Below are positions 1 to 5,303 of a stretch of DNA of 5,601 nt, one piece after another. The stretch is from Calditrichaceae bacterium (GTDB lineage Bacteria > Calditrichota > Calditrichia > Calditrichales > Calditrichaceae). Position 1 is the first letter of the stretch; each line of letters opens with the position of its first letter. The position numbers and the translations under genes are program-made. The notes below the pieces were generated by a model that was not told the origin of the DNA, ran no database searches, and worked only from the letters and a program-made list of their open reading frames with translations. The stretch spans positions 1-5,601 of the forward strand of contig JANTFQ010000169.1 of the NCBI GenBank assembly GCA_024763405.1. The letters are read 5' to 3'.

Positions 1-461
1 AAAAAGCCCCTAACCCAGTCGTAGAAGAAAAACCGACGATTTCTTATCCCACTGAAACAACCAGCGATTCCGGTTTAACTCAGAAGAATCTTACGGACGC
101 CTGGTCAAAAATTGTAAATCAGATAAGCGTTCAGAAATCTTCCATCGCGCCATTCCTGGAAAAGGCTGAAATTTATCTGTTATCAGAGGCCACGGTTCAG
201 ATAGATGTGGGCACGCTTAATGCCTTTCAGAAGGGTTTGCTCGAGGACAGTAAGGGATTGATTGTGCAGGAAATCGAACAGGAATTTGATTGTATTGTCC
301 GGTTGGAATTAAAATACGAAGTAAAGGAAGCCGAGCAGATTAAGAAAGATCAGGCAAAGGAGTCACAGCAAAGCAGAGCGGAAATTTTACAGAAAATCCG
401 ACGTGATGGCGGGGAAGTCATTTCTAAATTTATTGATGATTTTGATTTGGAACTAAGTTAG
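1..461 (+). CDS. dnaX: DNA polymerase III subunit tau/gamma, C-terminal part (5' truncated)
   Basis: The frame is open from base 3 to the TAG stop at 459-461, so the window carries the last 152 residues of a longer protein. DnaX is the clamp-loader ATPase subunit of the replicative polymerase; its AAA+ module lies outside the window. What is visible is a low-complexity linker rich in Pro, Glu, Thr and Ser (about the first 25 residues). It is followed by a globular stretch beginning LTDAWSKIV, with the pattern of a Trp, spaced Ile/Leu residues and an alternating hydrophobic strand (ATVQIDV). This pattern is typical of the domain following the DnaX linker. The end is charged and helical (KEAEQIKKDQAKESQ). 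Sequence similarity alone would be weak here. The call rests mainly on position, directly upstream of ybaB and recR in the classical dnaX-ybaB-recR order. A GTG at 207 is internal, not a start. Confidence 0.82.
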   Translation, partial: KAPNPVVEEKPTISYPTETTSDSGLTQKNLTDAWSKIVNQISVQKSSIAPFLEKAEIYLLSEATVQIDVGTLNAFQKGLLEDSKGLIVQEIEQEFDCIVRLELKYEVKEAEQIKKDQAKESQQSRAEILQKIRRDGGEVISKFIDDFDLELS

Positions 462-510
462 AACACACTGATTAGGTCGAAGAAATTTTTAAAGAAAACG
501 GGGAAGCATT

Positions 511-849
511 ATGTTTGATATGAAAAATTTAATGAAACAGGCTCAGAAAATGCAGGAAGAAATGAAGGCGGCTCAGGAAAAGTTGGCCCTCATTTCGGTG
601 GAAGGCACCTCGGGCGGGGGAATGGTAAAGGTAACCGCCAATTGTAAACTGGAAGTGCAGTCCATCTCCATTGAACCGGAAGTAATCGACGCCGAAGATA
701 AAGAGATGCTGGAAGACCTGATTGTCGCCGCGGTTAATCAGACCATTCAAAAAGCGCAGGATCGGGCTAATGAAGAAATGCAGGGGGTAACCGGCGGTAT
801 GATGAATGGATTGAACCTGCCGGATGGTTTTAAGATGCCGGGAATGTAA
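511..849 (+). CDS. ybaB: YbaB/EbfC family nucleoid-associated protein
   Basis: A complete 112-residue protein, the usual length for YbaB/EbfC, a small dimeric DNA-binding protein associated with the nucleoid. It opens with the family signature MFDMKNLMKQAQKMQEEM, an amphipathic helix likely to run to about residue 26. A beta region follows (about 27-57) with the glycine-rich turn EGTSGGGMVKVTANC at 31-45. A second long helix (about 62-92) contains the conserved acidic patch DAEDKEMLEDLIVAAVN. The tail is rich in Met and Gly. The ATG at 511 has a GGGGA Shine-Dalgarno at 500-504, six bases away; the ATG at 520 is a poorer choice because it cuts the conserved N-terminus. The gene lies 49 bases after dnaX and one base before recR, so it is almost certainly cotranscribed with them. 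Its exact role, perhaps in recombination or nucleoid organisation, is not settled by sequence. Confidence 0.96.
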   Translation: MFDMKNLMKQAQKMQEEMKAAQEKLALISVEGTSGGGMVKVTANCKLEVQSISIEPEVIDAEDKEMLEDLIVAAVNQTIQKAQDRANEEMQGVTGGMMNGLNLPDGFKMPGM

Positions 850-850
850 A

Positions 851-1453
851 ATGCGTACGTCCGGACTTCCCGTTCTTGATAAGCTGATTAATGATTTTTC
901 CAAGCTCCCCGGAATTGGTTATAAAACGGCCCAGCGCTTAGCGCTGTTTATTTTAAAAAGCGATCCCGATTATGTTTCCGAATTGGCGGACGCTCTGCTT
1001 TCTGTAAAGGAAAATACCCGCCTTTGCGCACAGTGCTTTAATATCTCGGAACATGAACTTTGCTCTGTCTGCGCAGATCGGCGTCGTGATGGGGGCCTGC
1101 TGTGTGTTGTGGAAGATGTGGTGGATGTAATGGCTATTGAGGATTCGCATGAATTCAGAGGACTTTATCATGTGCTGGGAGGTGTGATTTCACCCTTATC
1201 GGGTACGATGCCGGATGATCTGCATCTTAAGGAACTTGCGGAACGTGTGCAGGCAAATGGGGTGAGGGAAGTCCTGTTAGCAATTAATCCCAGTACCGAA
1301 GGTGAAGCGACGATGATTTATATTTCGCGCATGCTGAAAGATAGTAATGTGCGTATTACACGGATTGCCAGCGGGGTGCCGTTGGGTTCGCATCTTGAAT
1401 TTTTAGATACGGCTACTATCGGCCGTGCCATTCAAACCCGCCGGGATTTATAA
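851..1453 (+). CDS. recR: Recombination mediator protein RecR
   Basis: A full-length RecR of 200 residues (E. coli RecR is about 201). It acts with RecO, and in some bacteria RecF, to load RecA onto SSB-coated single-stranded DNA at gaps. Visible parts, in order: a helix-hairpin-helix (about 8-30, with KLPGIGYKTAQRLA), a four-cysteine zinc finger (C59, C62, C71, C74 as CxxC-N8-CxxC), a Toprim domain (about 82-175, with VVEDVVDVMAIE and the family hallmark YHVLGG at 106-111), and the C-terminal RIASGVPLGSHLEFLD-type segment ending TRRDL. The start at ATG 851 gives the standard RecR N-terminus and lies one base after the ybaB stop, so translational coupling is likely. An in-frame ATG at 824 would add nine residues inside ybaB that do not look like RecR. 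The 3' end overlaps the convergent hydrolase gene by six bases. Confidence 0.98.
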   Translation: MRTSGLPVLDKLINDFSKLPGIGYKTAQRLALFILKSDPDYVSELADALLSVKENTRLCAQCFNISEHELCSVCADRRRDGGLLCVVEDVVDVMAIEDSHEFRGLYHVLGGVISPLSGTMPDDLHLKELAERVQANGVREVLLAINPSTEGEATMIYISRMLKDSNVRITRIASGVPLGSHLEFLDTATIGRAIQTRRDL

Positions 1454-2359
1454 TTTCCACTCCCATTTTTCAGTTCCCAGTTCCGTGTTGGGGAACAGCC
1501 CCTGTGCGGTTTTTTCCATCTCTCTTAAAAGACTATCCGAATTACCCGGATTATGATGAAACAGAACCAGCTTTTTTACATTGGCCTGTTTGGCTGCGTC
1601 GCAGGCCATGGACAGGCTGCTGTGGCCGTATCCGGCAAATTGTTTATACTGATCGTCGGTATATTGGGCATCGTGAATGAGAATGTCAGCTTCCTTACTG
1701 AAATTAATCAGGCGTTGATCTCCGCCGACACATTCTTCCACATCGGTTGCAAAAACCAGTTTTTTATCATCTTTCTCAACGCGGTAAATATAACTGCCGT
1801 CTTTCGGATGCAGGTAGTATTTCATGGGATAAATTGAAAATGAACTGAATGCAGCTTCTGTCTCATTCAGATAACCAACCTGAGGGACCGGCTCGCCGGA
1901 ATTGAAATAGATGAACATATTTTCGTTGATATTATGAAAAGATTTTCCGCAGCGGAATTCATCCATACTTACCGGAAAAAACTGGGGCAGTACCTGCATG
2001 GACAGGATTTCTTTAAAATCCATTCCTAAAGTTGCCGGGCCAAAAAAATGAATATGCACATTGGGCATATAAATGGGCGTGAAAAAAGGAAACCCGATCA
2101 GATGATCCGAATGGGTATGGGTAAAAATTATGGTGATATGAAAAGGTTTGTTATTTTTTTTATTATGCTCGATAATTTCCGGTATTAATTCTTGTCCAAG
2201 CCGGATAATTCCGCTTCCGGCATCAAATATGACCACATGCTCCGGGGAACGTACCATAAAACATGTTGTGTTTCCACCTATCTTAGTTCCATCTTCAGGA
2301 GTTATGGGATAACTTCCGCGTACACCATACAATTTTGCCAGGAATTGAAAATCACTCAT
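1448..2359 (-). CDS. MBL-fold metallohydrolase, COG1235/TaR3-like, substrate unknown
   Basis: A complete 303-residue soluble protein of the metallo-beta-lactamase superfamily. The N-terminus YGVRGSYP...GGNTTC (11-33) followed by VIFDAGSGI (43-51) is characteristic of the single-domain COG1235/TaR3-like branch. The metal site appears intact: HTHSDH at 81-86 (H81, H83, D85, H86), H184 in the HPKDGSYIYR segment, D206 in ATDVEE, D230 in IHDAQY, H246 in YGHSS, and H268/H269 in LFHHNPGNSD. A binuclear, probably zinc, hydrolase is therefore expected. Members of this branch are often labelled phosphodiesterase- or ribonuclease-like, but nothing here fixes the substrate. The ATG at 2357-2359 is preceded on the minus strand by AAAGGA about ten bases away. 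It lies 207 bases downstream of the nuclease gene on the same strand and may have its own promoter. No signal peptide or extra domain is seen. Confidence 0.9.
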   Translation of the reverse strand: MSDFQFLAKLYGVRGSYPITPEDGTKIGGNTTCFMVRSPEHVVIFDAGSGIIRLGQELIPEIIEHNKKNNKPFHITIIFTHTHSDHLIGFPFFTPIYMPNVHIHFFGPATLGMDFKEILSMQVLPQFFPVSMDEFRCGKSFHNINENMFIYFNSGEPVPQVGYLNETEAAFSSFSIYPMKYYLHPKDGSYIYRVEKDDKKLVFATDVEECVGGDQRLINFSKEADILIHDAQYTDDQYKQFAGYGHSSLSMACDAAKQANVKKLVLFHHNPGNSDSLLREMEKTAQGLFPNTELGTEKWEWKL

Positions 2360-2453
2360 AAACGGATCCTTTGTTAGTTAGGACAAAGTTATTCAAACAG
2401 AATTAAAAAGCCGTTTGCAATCTTTGGATTTTGCTATAAAAAAAACATTTTTC

Positions 2454-2468
2454 ATATATCGGATATAT
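2454..2468. repeat. Short AT-rich inverted repeat upstream of the hydrolase gene
   Basis: ATATATC and GATATAT form a perfect 7-base inverted repeat around a single central base. It lies about 95 bases upstream of the MBL-fold hydrolase start, inside the 207-base AT-rich gap (2360-2566) between that gene and the bifunctional nuclease gene. It could be a small operator. In sequence this AT-rich it could also be chance, so the confidence concerns function rather than the symmetry, which is plain. The rest of the gap shows no clear promoter hexamer pair, no strong terminator and no coding potential. Confidence 0.35.
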
Positions 2469-2566
2469 TTTAATTTACTTTAAAACAGAAAAACTAAATT
2501 TAATTTTTATCAAGATTGTTCTCAATTTTCAGCATAGTCAGATAAGCACGGGTTCGAAATAGTGAT

Positions 2567-3115
2567 TCAAACGAGCCGGGAACCAGATTCTAATCGTTTT
2601 ATCTGATCGCGGATGCGGGCCGCTTTTTCATAATCTTCCGCATCAACTGCTTTCTGCAAACTTTTCTTCAAATCTTCAATATCGGCTATTCCGGATTCAA
2701 TTTTTTCTTCTTGCGCTTCGTCGGGAACATAGGAGGCTTCTTCCATCACCTCATCATTTACATAAATAGAAGATCCAAGACGAACAGCAATGGCAATGGC
2801 GTCACTGGGACGGGAATCGACTTCTATAATTTCCGAATCTTTTACCAGGCGCAGCAGGGCATAAAAGGTACTGTCTTTTAATTCGGTTATGAGAATGCTT
2901 TCCAGACTAATGTTTAGGGTTCTTAGCATATTGACGGTTAGATCATGTGTAATCGGACGCGGCGGTTTGATGTTTTCCAGTGCCATAGCAATGGATTGTG
3001 CCTCATACTCCCCAATTACAATAGGCAGAGCGCGGTTTCCATTCTGTTCTTTTAACAGAATGCCGCTGGCCTGAGACTGAGTAATAAATATTCCGTTTAC
3101 GTTAACCTTAATCAC
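2567..3115 (-). CDS. Bifunctional nuclease (DUF151) with C-terminal UVR domain
   Basis: A 182-residue, two-part protein. Residues 1 to about 130 are the bifunctional nuclease (BFN/DUF151) domain, shown by LPIVIGEYEAQSIA (30-43), the RPITHDL segment (53-59) and the family signature DSRPSDAIAIAVR (100-112). Plant members of the family have reported RNase and DNase activity; the bacterial role is poorly known. After an acidic linker (about 131-146) comes a UVR-type helical hairpin (about 147-177, DLKKSLQKAVDAEDYEKAARIRDQIKRLE). In UvrB, UvrC and McsA this motif mediates protein contacts. The BFN-UVR arrangement is common in FCB-group bacteria. The start is a GTG at 3113-3115 with AGG at 3121-3123 as a partial Shine-Dalgarno. 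The next in-frame Met (residue 43) would delete conserved residues. It lies 15 bases downstream of the nfu gene and is likely cotranscribed with it. The stop is TGA. Confidence 0.92.
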   Translation of the reverse strand: MIKVNVNGIFITQSQASGILLKEQNGNRALPIVIGEYEAQSIAMALENIKPPRPITHDLTVNMLRTLNISLESILITELKDSTFYALLRLVKDSEIIEVDSRPSDAIAIAVRLGSSIYVNDEVMEEASYVPDEAQEEKIESGIADIEDLKKSLQKAVDAEDYEKAARIRDQIKRLESGSRLV

Positions 3116-3128
3116 ATTAACCTGCCTG
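3112..3128 (-). promoter_or_regulatory. GTG start site with partial SD and overlapping ATG-TGA
   Basis: On the minus strand the translation start reads CAGGCAGGTTAATGTGATT. The GTG (3115-3113) begins the nuclease protein. It shares its first G with an out-of-frame ATG (3117-3115) that is followed at once by TGA (3114-3112). Two AGG triplets (3127-3125 and 3123-3121) offer partial Shine-Dalgarno pairing. The only reading frame that yields the conserved MIKVNVNG N-terminus is the GTG one, which decides the start. Confidence 0.6.
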
Positions 3129-3130
3129 TT

Positions 3131-3352
3131 TTAAACCGCTTCTACCGCCGTTACTTCGGGAACCTGCATTTTTAAGATCCTCTCAATGCCGGCCTTAAGC
3201 GTGATGGTGGACATAGGGCAGCCACCGCAAGCGCCGACTAATCGGATAAAGACGACATTGTTATCGTCTATGCGAATGAACTCTAAATCGCCCCCGTCAG
3301 CCTGCAACCCGGGTCGAACTGAATCCAGTGCTTTTAACACTCTGTCCTGCAT
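3131..3352 (-). CDS. NifU-like C-terminal domain protein (Nfu-type Fe-S scaffold/carrier)
   Basis: A complete 73-residue protein consisting only of the Nfu domain, which holds and passes on iron-sulfur clusters to target apoproteins, usually as a dimer bridging one cluster through its CxxC motifs. The sequence has the domain hallmarks: VRPGLQADGGDLEFIRI (12-28), then VFIRLVGACGGCPMSTITLKAGIERIL (34-60), with the cluster ligands C42 and C45 in CGGC. Small standalone Nfu proteins of this length are common. No IscU-like N-terminal or A-type domain is present, and no isc/suf genes are in the window. The ATG at 3350-3352 has a CGAGGA Shine-Dalgarno at 3366-3361, eight bases away. It appears to be the first gene of a short minus-strand transcript with the bifunctional nuclease, 15 bases downstream. 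Confidence 0.95.
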   Translation of the reverse strand: MQDRVLKALDSVRPGLQADGGDLEFIRIDDNNVVFIRLVGACGGCPMSTITLKAGIERILKMQVPEVTAVEAV

Positions 3353-3382
3353 ATATTATATCCTCGTTATTGTTTACGTAAA

Positions 3383-3410
3383 AGTTTAAAAAAAGGAAAT
3401 TAAAAGTCAA
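3383..3410 (-). promoter_or_regulatory. Putative sigma-70-type promoter for nfu and nuclease genes
   Basis: On the minus strand TTGACT (3410-3405, five of six matches to TTGACA) is followed after 16 bases by TAAACT (3388-3383, four of six to TATAAT). Transcription would start near 3376, leaving a leader of about 25 bases that contains the CGAGGA ribosome site. The position relative to the nfu start is good, but the surrounding sequence is AT-rich, so chance matches are possible. Confidence 0.5.
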
Positions 3411-3528
3411 CAAATTATTTAAAAACAATAACTATAAGCAGTCGATAAAAATTTCAGATTTCATTGATTTTATGCAAAATAGGGAAGCCGCACATTTTCT
3501 ACATTGACCTTGCGCACTTTTTACCGAT

Positions 3529-3550
3529 TTGGTTTTCATTAGCGAACCAA
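3529..3550. repeat. Inverted repeat TTGGTT-N10-AACCAA in the phosphohexomutase promoter
   Basis: Perfect 6-base arms (3529-3534 and 3545-3550) separated by ten bases give a 22-base two-fold symmetric site. It overlaps the putative -35 region of the phosphohexomutase promoter and ends six bases before its -10. Arms on one face of the helix at this position are what a dimeric repressor or activator site would look like. A regulatory role is inferred; the symmetry itself is plain in the sequence. Confidence 0.4.
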
Positions 3551-3562
3551 TTAAATTATAAT
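3533..3562 (+). promoter_or_regulatory. Putative promoter of the phosphohexomutase gene
   Basis: A perfect TATAAT lies at 3557-3562, with TTTTCA at 3533-3538 (four of six to TTGACA) 18 bases upstream. The start of transcription would be near 3569, giving a leader of about 63 bases before the ATG at 3633. The -10 box is good and the -35 weak, which would fit an activator-dependent promoter. A TTGACC at 3504-3509 has no -10 partner at the right distance. Confidence 0.45.
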
Positions 3563-3587
3563 CTGTTAATAATCTTTTCCGTAATCT
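3559..3587 (+). repeat. Three phased direct repeats of TAATCT
   Basis: TAATCT occurs at 3559-3564, 3570-3575 and 3582-3587, with start-to-start spacings of 11 and 12 bases, about one helical turn each. The first overlaps the -10 box of the putative phosphohexomutase promoter and the others lie in the early leader. Such phasing places the copies on one face of the DNA, as in tandem half-sites for a regulator. The AT-rich setting makes chance a real alternative. Confidence 0.4.
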
Positions 3588-3632
3588 GATAGACTTTATT
3601 TAATAAATACATTTGATTCGAGGAGTTTCTCC

Positions 3633-4997
3633 ATGATAAATCCCTACATCTTTAGAGAGTACGATATACGCGGTGTGGTAGATAAGGATTTAACCGACGA
3701 TGTGGTGCATCAATTGGGTCTTGGTGTTGGAACCTATATGCTGCGGCATAATGTGACTAAAGTTTCGGTAGGCGGTGATATTCGTTTATCGACTGAGCGT
3801 TTTCGTACGCTGTTGATAAAAGGTCTTAGAGAAACGGGAGTCAATGTTGTGGATTTAGGGCCGGTGCCGACTCCGGTTCAATATTTCAGTATGCATTATC
3901 TCGAGGATGTGGAAAGCGGGGTGATGATTACGGGTTCTCATAATCCGCCGGATTATAACGGATTTAAAATTACGATGAATAATGCGCCTGTCTTCGGACC
4001 GATGATTCAGGATATTTATCAAATCATTGAAAAAAGTGCGTTTGAATCCGGTGCCGGTAGTTACGAAAAGATCGAAGTAAATGATGCGTATATGGATTAT
4101 ATCAAGAAAAATATCAAAATCGAACGTCCGCTAAAGGTTGTTCTGGATTCCGGAAATGGCGCTGCCTCGCTGGTGGCGCACCGTTTGTTCAAGGAGATGG
4201 GGGTGGAAACCATCGATCTGTTTGATACGCCGGACGGGCATTTTCCGAATCATCATCCGGACCCCACCGTCGTGGCTAATATTCAGGAATTGATTAAAAC
4301 TGTCCGTGAGAGCGGGGCGGATTTTGGTGTGGGTTACGATGGAGACGGCGACCGTATTGGGGTAGTGGATGAAAATGGCGACATTATCTGGGGCGATAAG
4401 CTGATGATTATTTTCAGTCGGGATATATTGAAATCCAATCCCGGTAAGCCCATTATATTTGAAGTGAAGTGTTCGCAGGCCCTGCCCGAAATGATTGAAA
4501 AAGCCGGGGGCGAGCCGATTATGTGGCGCACGGGGCATTCGAATCTAAAAAAGAAAATGAAGGAAGTGGGCTCTCCCTTTGCCGGGGAAATGAGCGGGCA
4601 CCTGTTTTTTGCAGACCGCTTCTTTGGCTTCGATGACGCCATTTATGCCTCGGCTCGTTTAACCGAACTGGTGTCAAAATCAAATAAAAAAGTTTCAGAA
4701 TTATTGGCCGATGTACCGAACTATTTTTCAACGCCGGAAATCCGGGCCGAAGCGGCTTCCGATGAAGTAAAGTTCGAAATCGCCGAGAAAGCAAAACAGT
4801 GTTTTTCTGAAAATTATGATGTGGTGGATGTGGACGGTGTGCGCATTCTGTTTGGTGACGGCTGGGGCCTGGTACGGGCTTCCAATACGCAGCCGGTGCT
4901 GGTGCTGCGCTTTGAAGCGCGGACACAGAAACGGTTAGATGAAATTCAGAGTCTGGTCGTGAATAAACTGAAAGAATTTGGGGAAATTAAAATATAG
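3633..4997 (+). CDS. manB: Phosphomannomutase/phosphoglucomutase, AlgC-like
   Basis: A full-length 454-residue alpha-D-phosphohexomutase, which interconverts mannose-6-phosphate with mannose-1-phosphate and/or glucose-6-phosphate with glucose-1-phosphate. The products feed GDP-mannose and UDP-glucose synthesis for surface polysaccharides. All four domains are recognisable: the N-terminal FREYDIRGV (7-15); the catalytic phosphoserine loop TGSHNPPDYNGFK (100-112, phosphorylated Ser102); the metal loop DGDGDR (236-241); the sugar-specificity loop GEMSGH (318-323), followed by FFADRFFGFDDAIYASARL as in AlgC-type enzymes; and the phosphate-binding C-terminal RASNTQPVLVLRFE (415-428). The GEMSGH loop favours dual mannose/glucose specificity over phosphoglucosamine mutase. 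ATG 3633 has AGGAG at 3621-3625, seven bases away, and gives the expected MINPYIFREYDIRG start. It is transcribed divergently from nfu and has its own promoter region. The symbol is a family label; substrate preference is not proven. Confidence 0.95.
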   Translation: MINPYIFREYDIRGVVDKDLTDDVVHQLGLGVGTYMLRHNVTKVSVGGDIRLSTERFRTLLIKGLRETGVNVVDLGPVPTPVQYFSMHYLEDVESGVMITGSHNPPDYNGFKITMNNAPVFGPMIQDIYQIIEKSAFESGAGSYEKIEVNDAYMDYIKKNIKIERPLKVVLDSGNGAASLVAHRLFKEMGVETIDLFDTPDGHFPNHHPDPTVVANIQELIKTVRESGADFGVGYDGDGDRIGVVDENGDIIWGDKLMIIFSRDILKSNPGKPIIFEVKCSQALPEMIEKAGGEPIMWRTGHSNLKKKMKEVGSPFAGEMSGHLFFADRFFGFDDAIYASARLTELVSKSNKKVSELLADVPNYFSTPEIRAEAASDEVKFEIAEKAKQCFSENYDVVDVDGVRILFGDGWGLVRASNTQPVLVLRFEARTQKRLDEIQSLVVNKLKEFGEIKI

Positions 4998-5303
4998 TAC
5001 GGTCCTATTCCCGTTTTTCTGAATGCCGCAAAAAAAAATTAACCGCGGCGAGCACTGAATTCAAAGAAAAATAGCCTACAGCTGAAACATTCAATTCCTG
5101 CTGATTTTATGCTCTTTTATTTCAATTCGCTCTTAAATAATAAACGGCAGTTGTCTGTTTTAGCTAAAAATGGAATCTAAATACAGCCGCAAAGAGCGCG
5201 ATTTAAAGAATGCATCAATGGTAGAGAAATGGGTTAGTTTTTCCCGGCGAATCTTTGCGAACTTTGCGTTCTAAAAAAGTAGACACAAATTAGAGGATAT
5301 TTT
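4998..5303. other. 306-base non-coding spacer
   Basis: Nothing here looks like a real gene. Just after the phosphohexomutase stop, ACGG (4999-5002) and CCGT (5011-5014) could form a four-pair stem followed by five T residues, at best a weak terminator. GCCGC (5025-5029) and GCGGC (5045-5049) form a five-base inverted repeat around a run of A. From about 5043 to 5271 there are degenerate copies of a repeat rich in CGCAAAG (annotated separately). A Shine-Dalgarno AGAGGA at 5292-5297 serves the next gene. No convincing -35/-10 pair stands out. Confidence 0.7.
5043..5271. repeat. Degenerate CGCAAAG-type intergenic repeat, two direct copies and one inverted
   Basis: Copy one (about 5043-5069) and copy two (about 5187-5213) share the pattern CCGCnnnGAGCnC, then AATTCAAAGAA or ATTTAAAGAA, matching at most positions with one base of indel. 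A third, inverted copy lies at about 5244-5271: read on + it contains CTTTGCG twice, at 5253-5259 and 5262-5268, nine bases apart. These match the CGCAAAG of copy two (5188-5194) in the opposite orientation. The 9-base periodicity and the position between genes suggest a decayed dispersed intergenic repeat. From memory, similar CGCAAAG- or CACAGAG-rich repeats occur between genes in many environmental bacterial genomes, but I cannot check copy number here. Confidence 0.55.

Noticed and set aside
1..10. Run of A followed by G resembling the dnaX slippery heptamer used for tau/gamma frameshifting
   Set aside because: The reading frame divides it as xAA-AAA-GCC, which is not the A-AAA-AAG phase needed, and the site is cut by the window edge. 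It also lies only about 150 codons from the end of the gene.
529..903. Minus-strand open frame of 124 codons opposite ybaB/recR
   Set aside because: It overlaps two strongly supported genes, has no family-like sequence, and is explained by codon use on the sense strand.
1553..1837. Plus-strand open frame of 94 codons inside the MBL-fold gene
   Set aside because: It is antisense to conserved hydrolase sequence, including the H184 and D206 regions, with no recognisable domain.
2551..2560. GGTTCGAAAT resembling a tRNA T-loop
   Set aside because: The flanking bases do not form a T-stem, and no acceptor stem, anticodon arm or D-arm can be built around it.
2515..2566. Possible terminator downstream of the nuclease gene
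   Set aside because: Only a 4-pair AT-rich stem (ATTG/CAAT) is available, without a clean U-tract after it.
3504..3509. TTGACC as a -35 box for the phosphohexomutase
   Set aside because: No acceptable -10 hexamer lies 16-18 bases downstream, whereas a perfect TATAAT is found farther on.
4131..4926. Several overlapping minus-strand open frames opposite the phosphohexomutase
   Set aside because: They mirror a fully conserved enzyme, have low-complexity composition rich in Pro, Arg and Ser, and match no family.
4999..5018. Hairpin plus T-run as an intrinsic terminator
   Set aside because: The stem is only ACGG/CCGT with an 8-base loop, too weak to call with confidence, although its position just after the stop is suggestive.
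5170..5274. A 34-codon open frame starting at ATG 5170 and ending at TAA 5272-5274
   Set aside because: There is no Shine-Dalgarno, and most of its length is the degenerate repeat; the FANFAF end is simply the 9-base CTTTGCG period read in frame.
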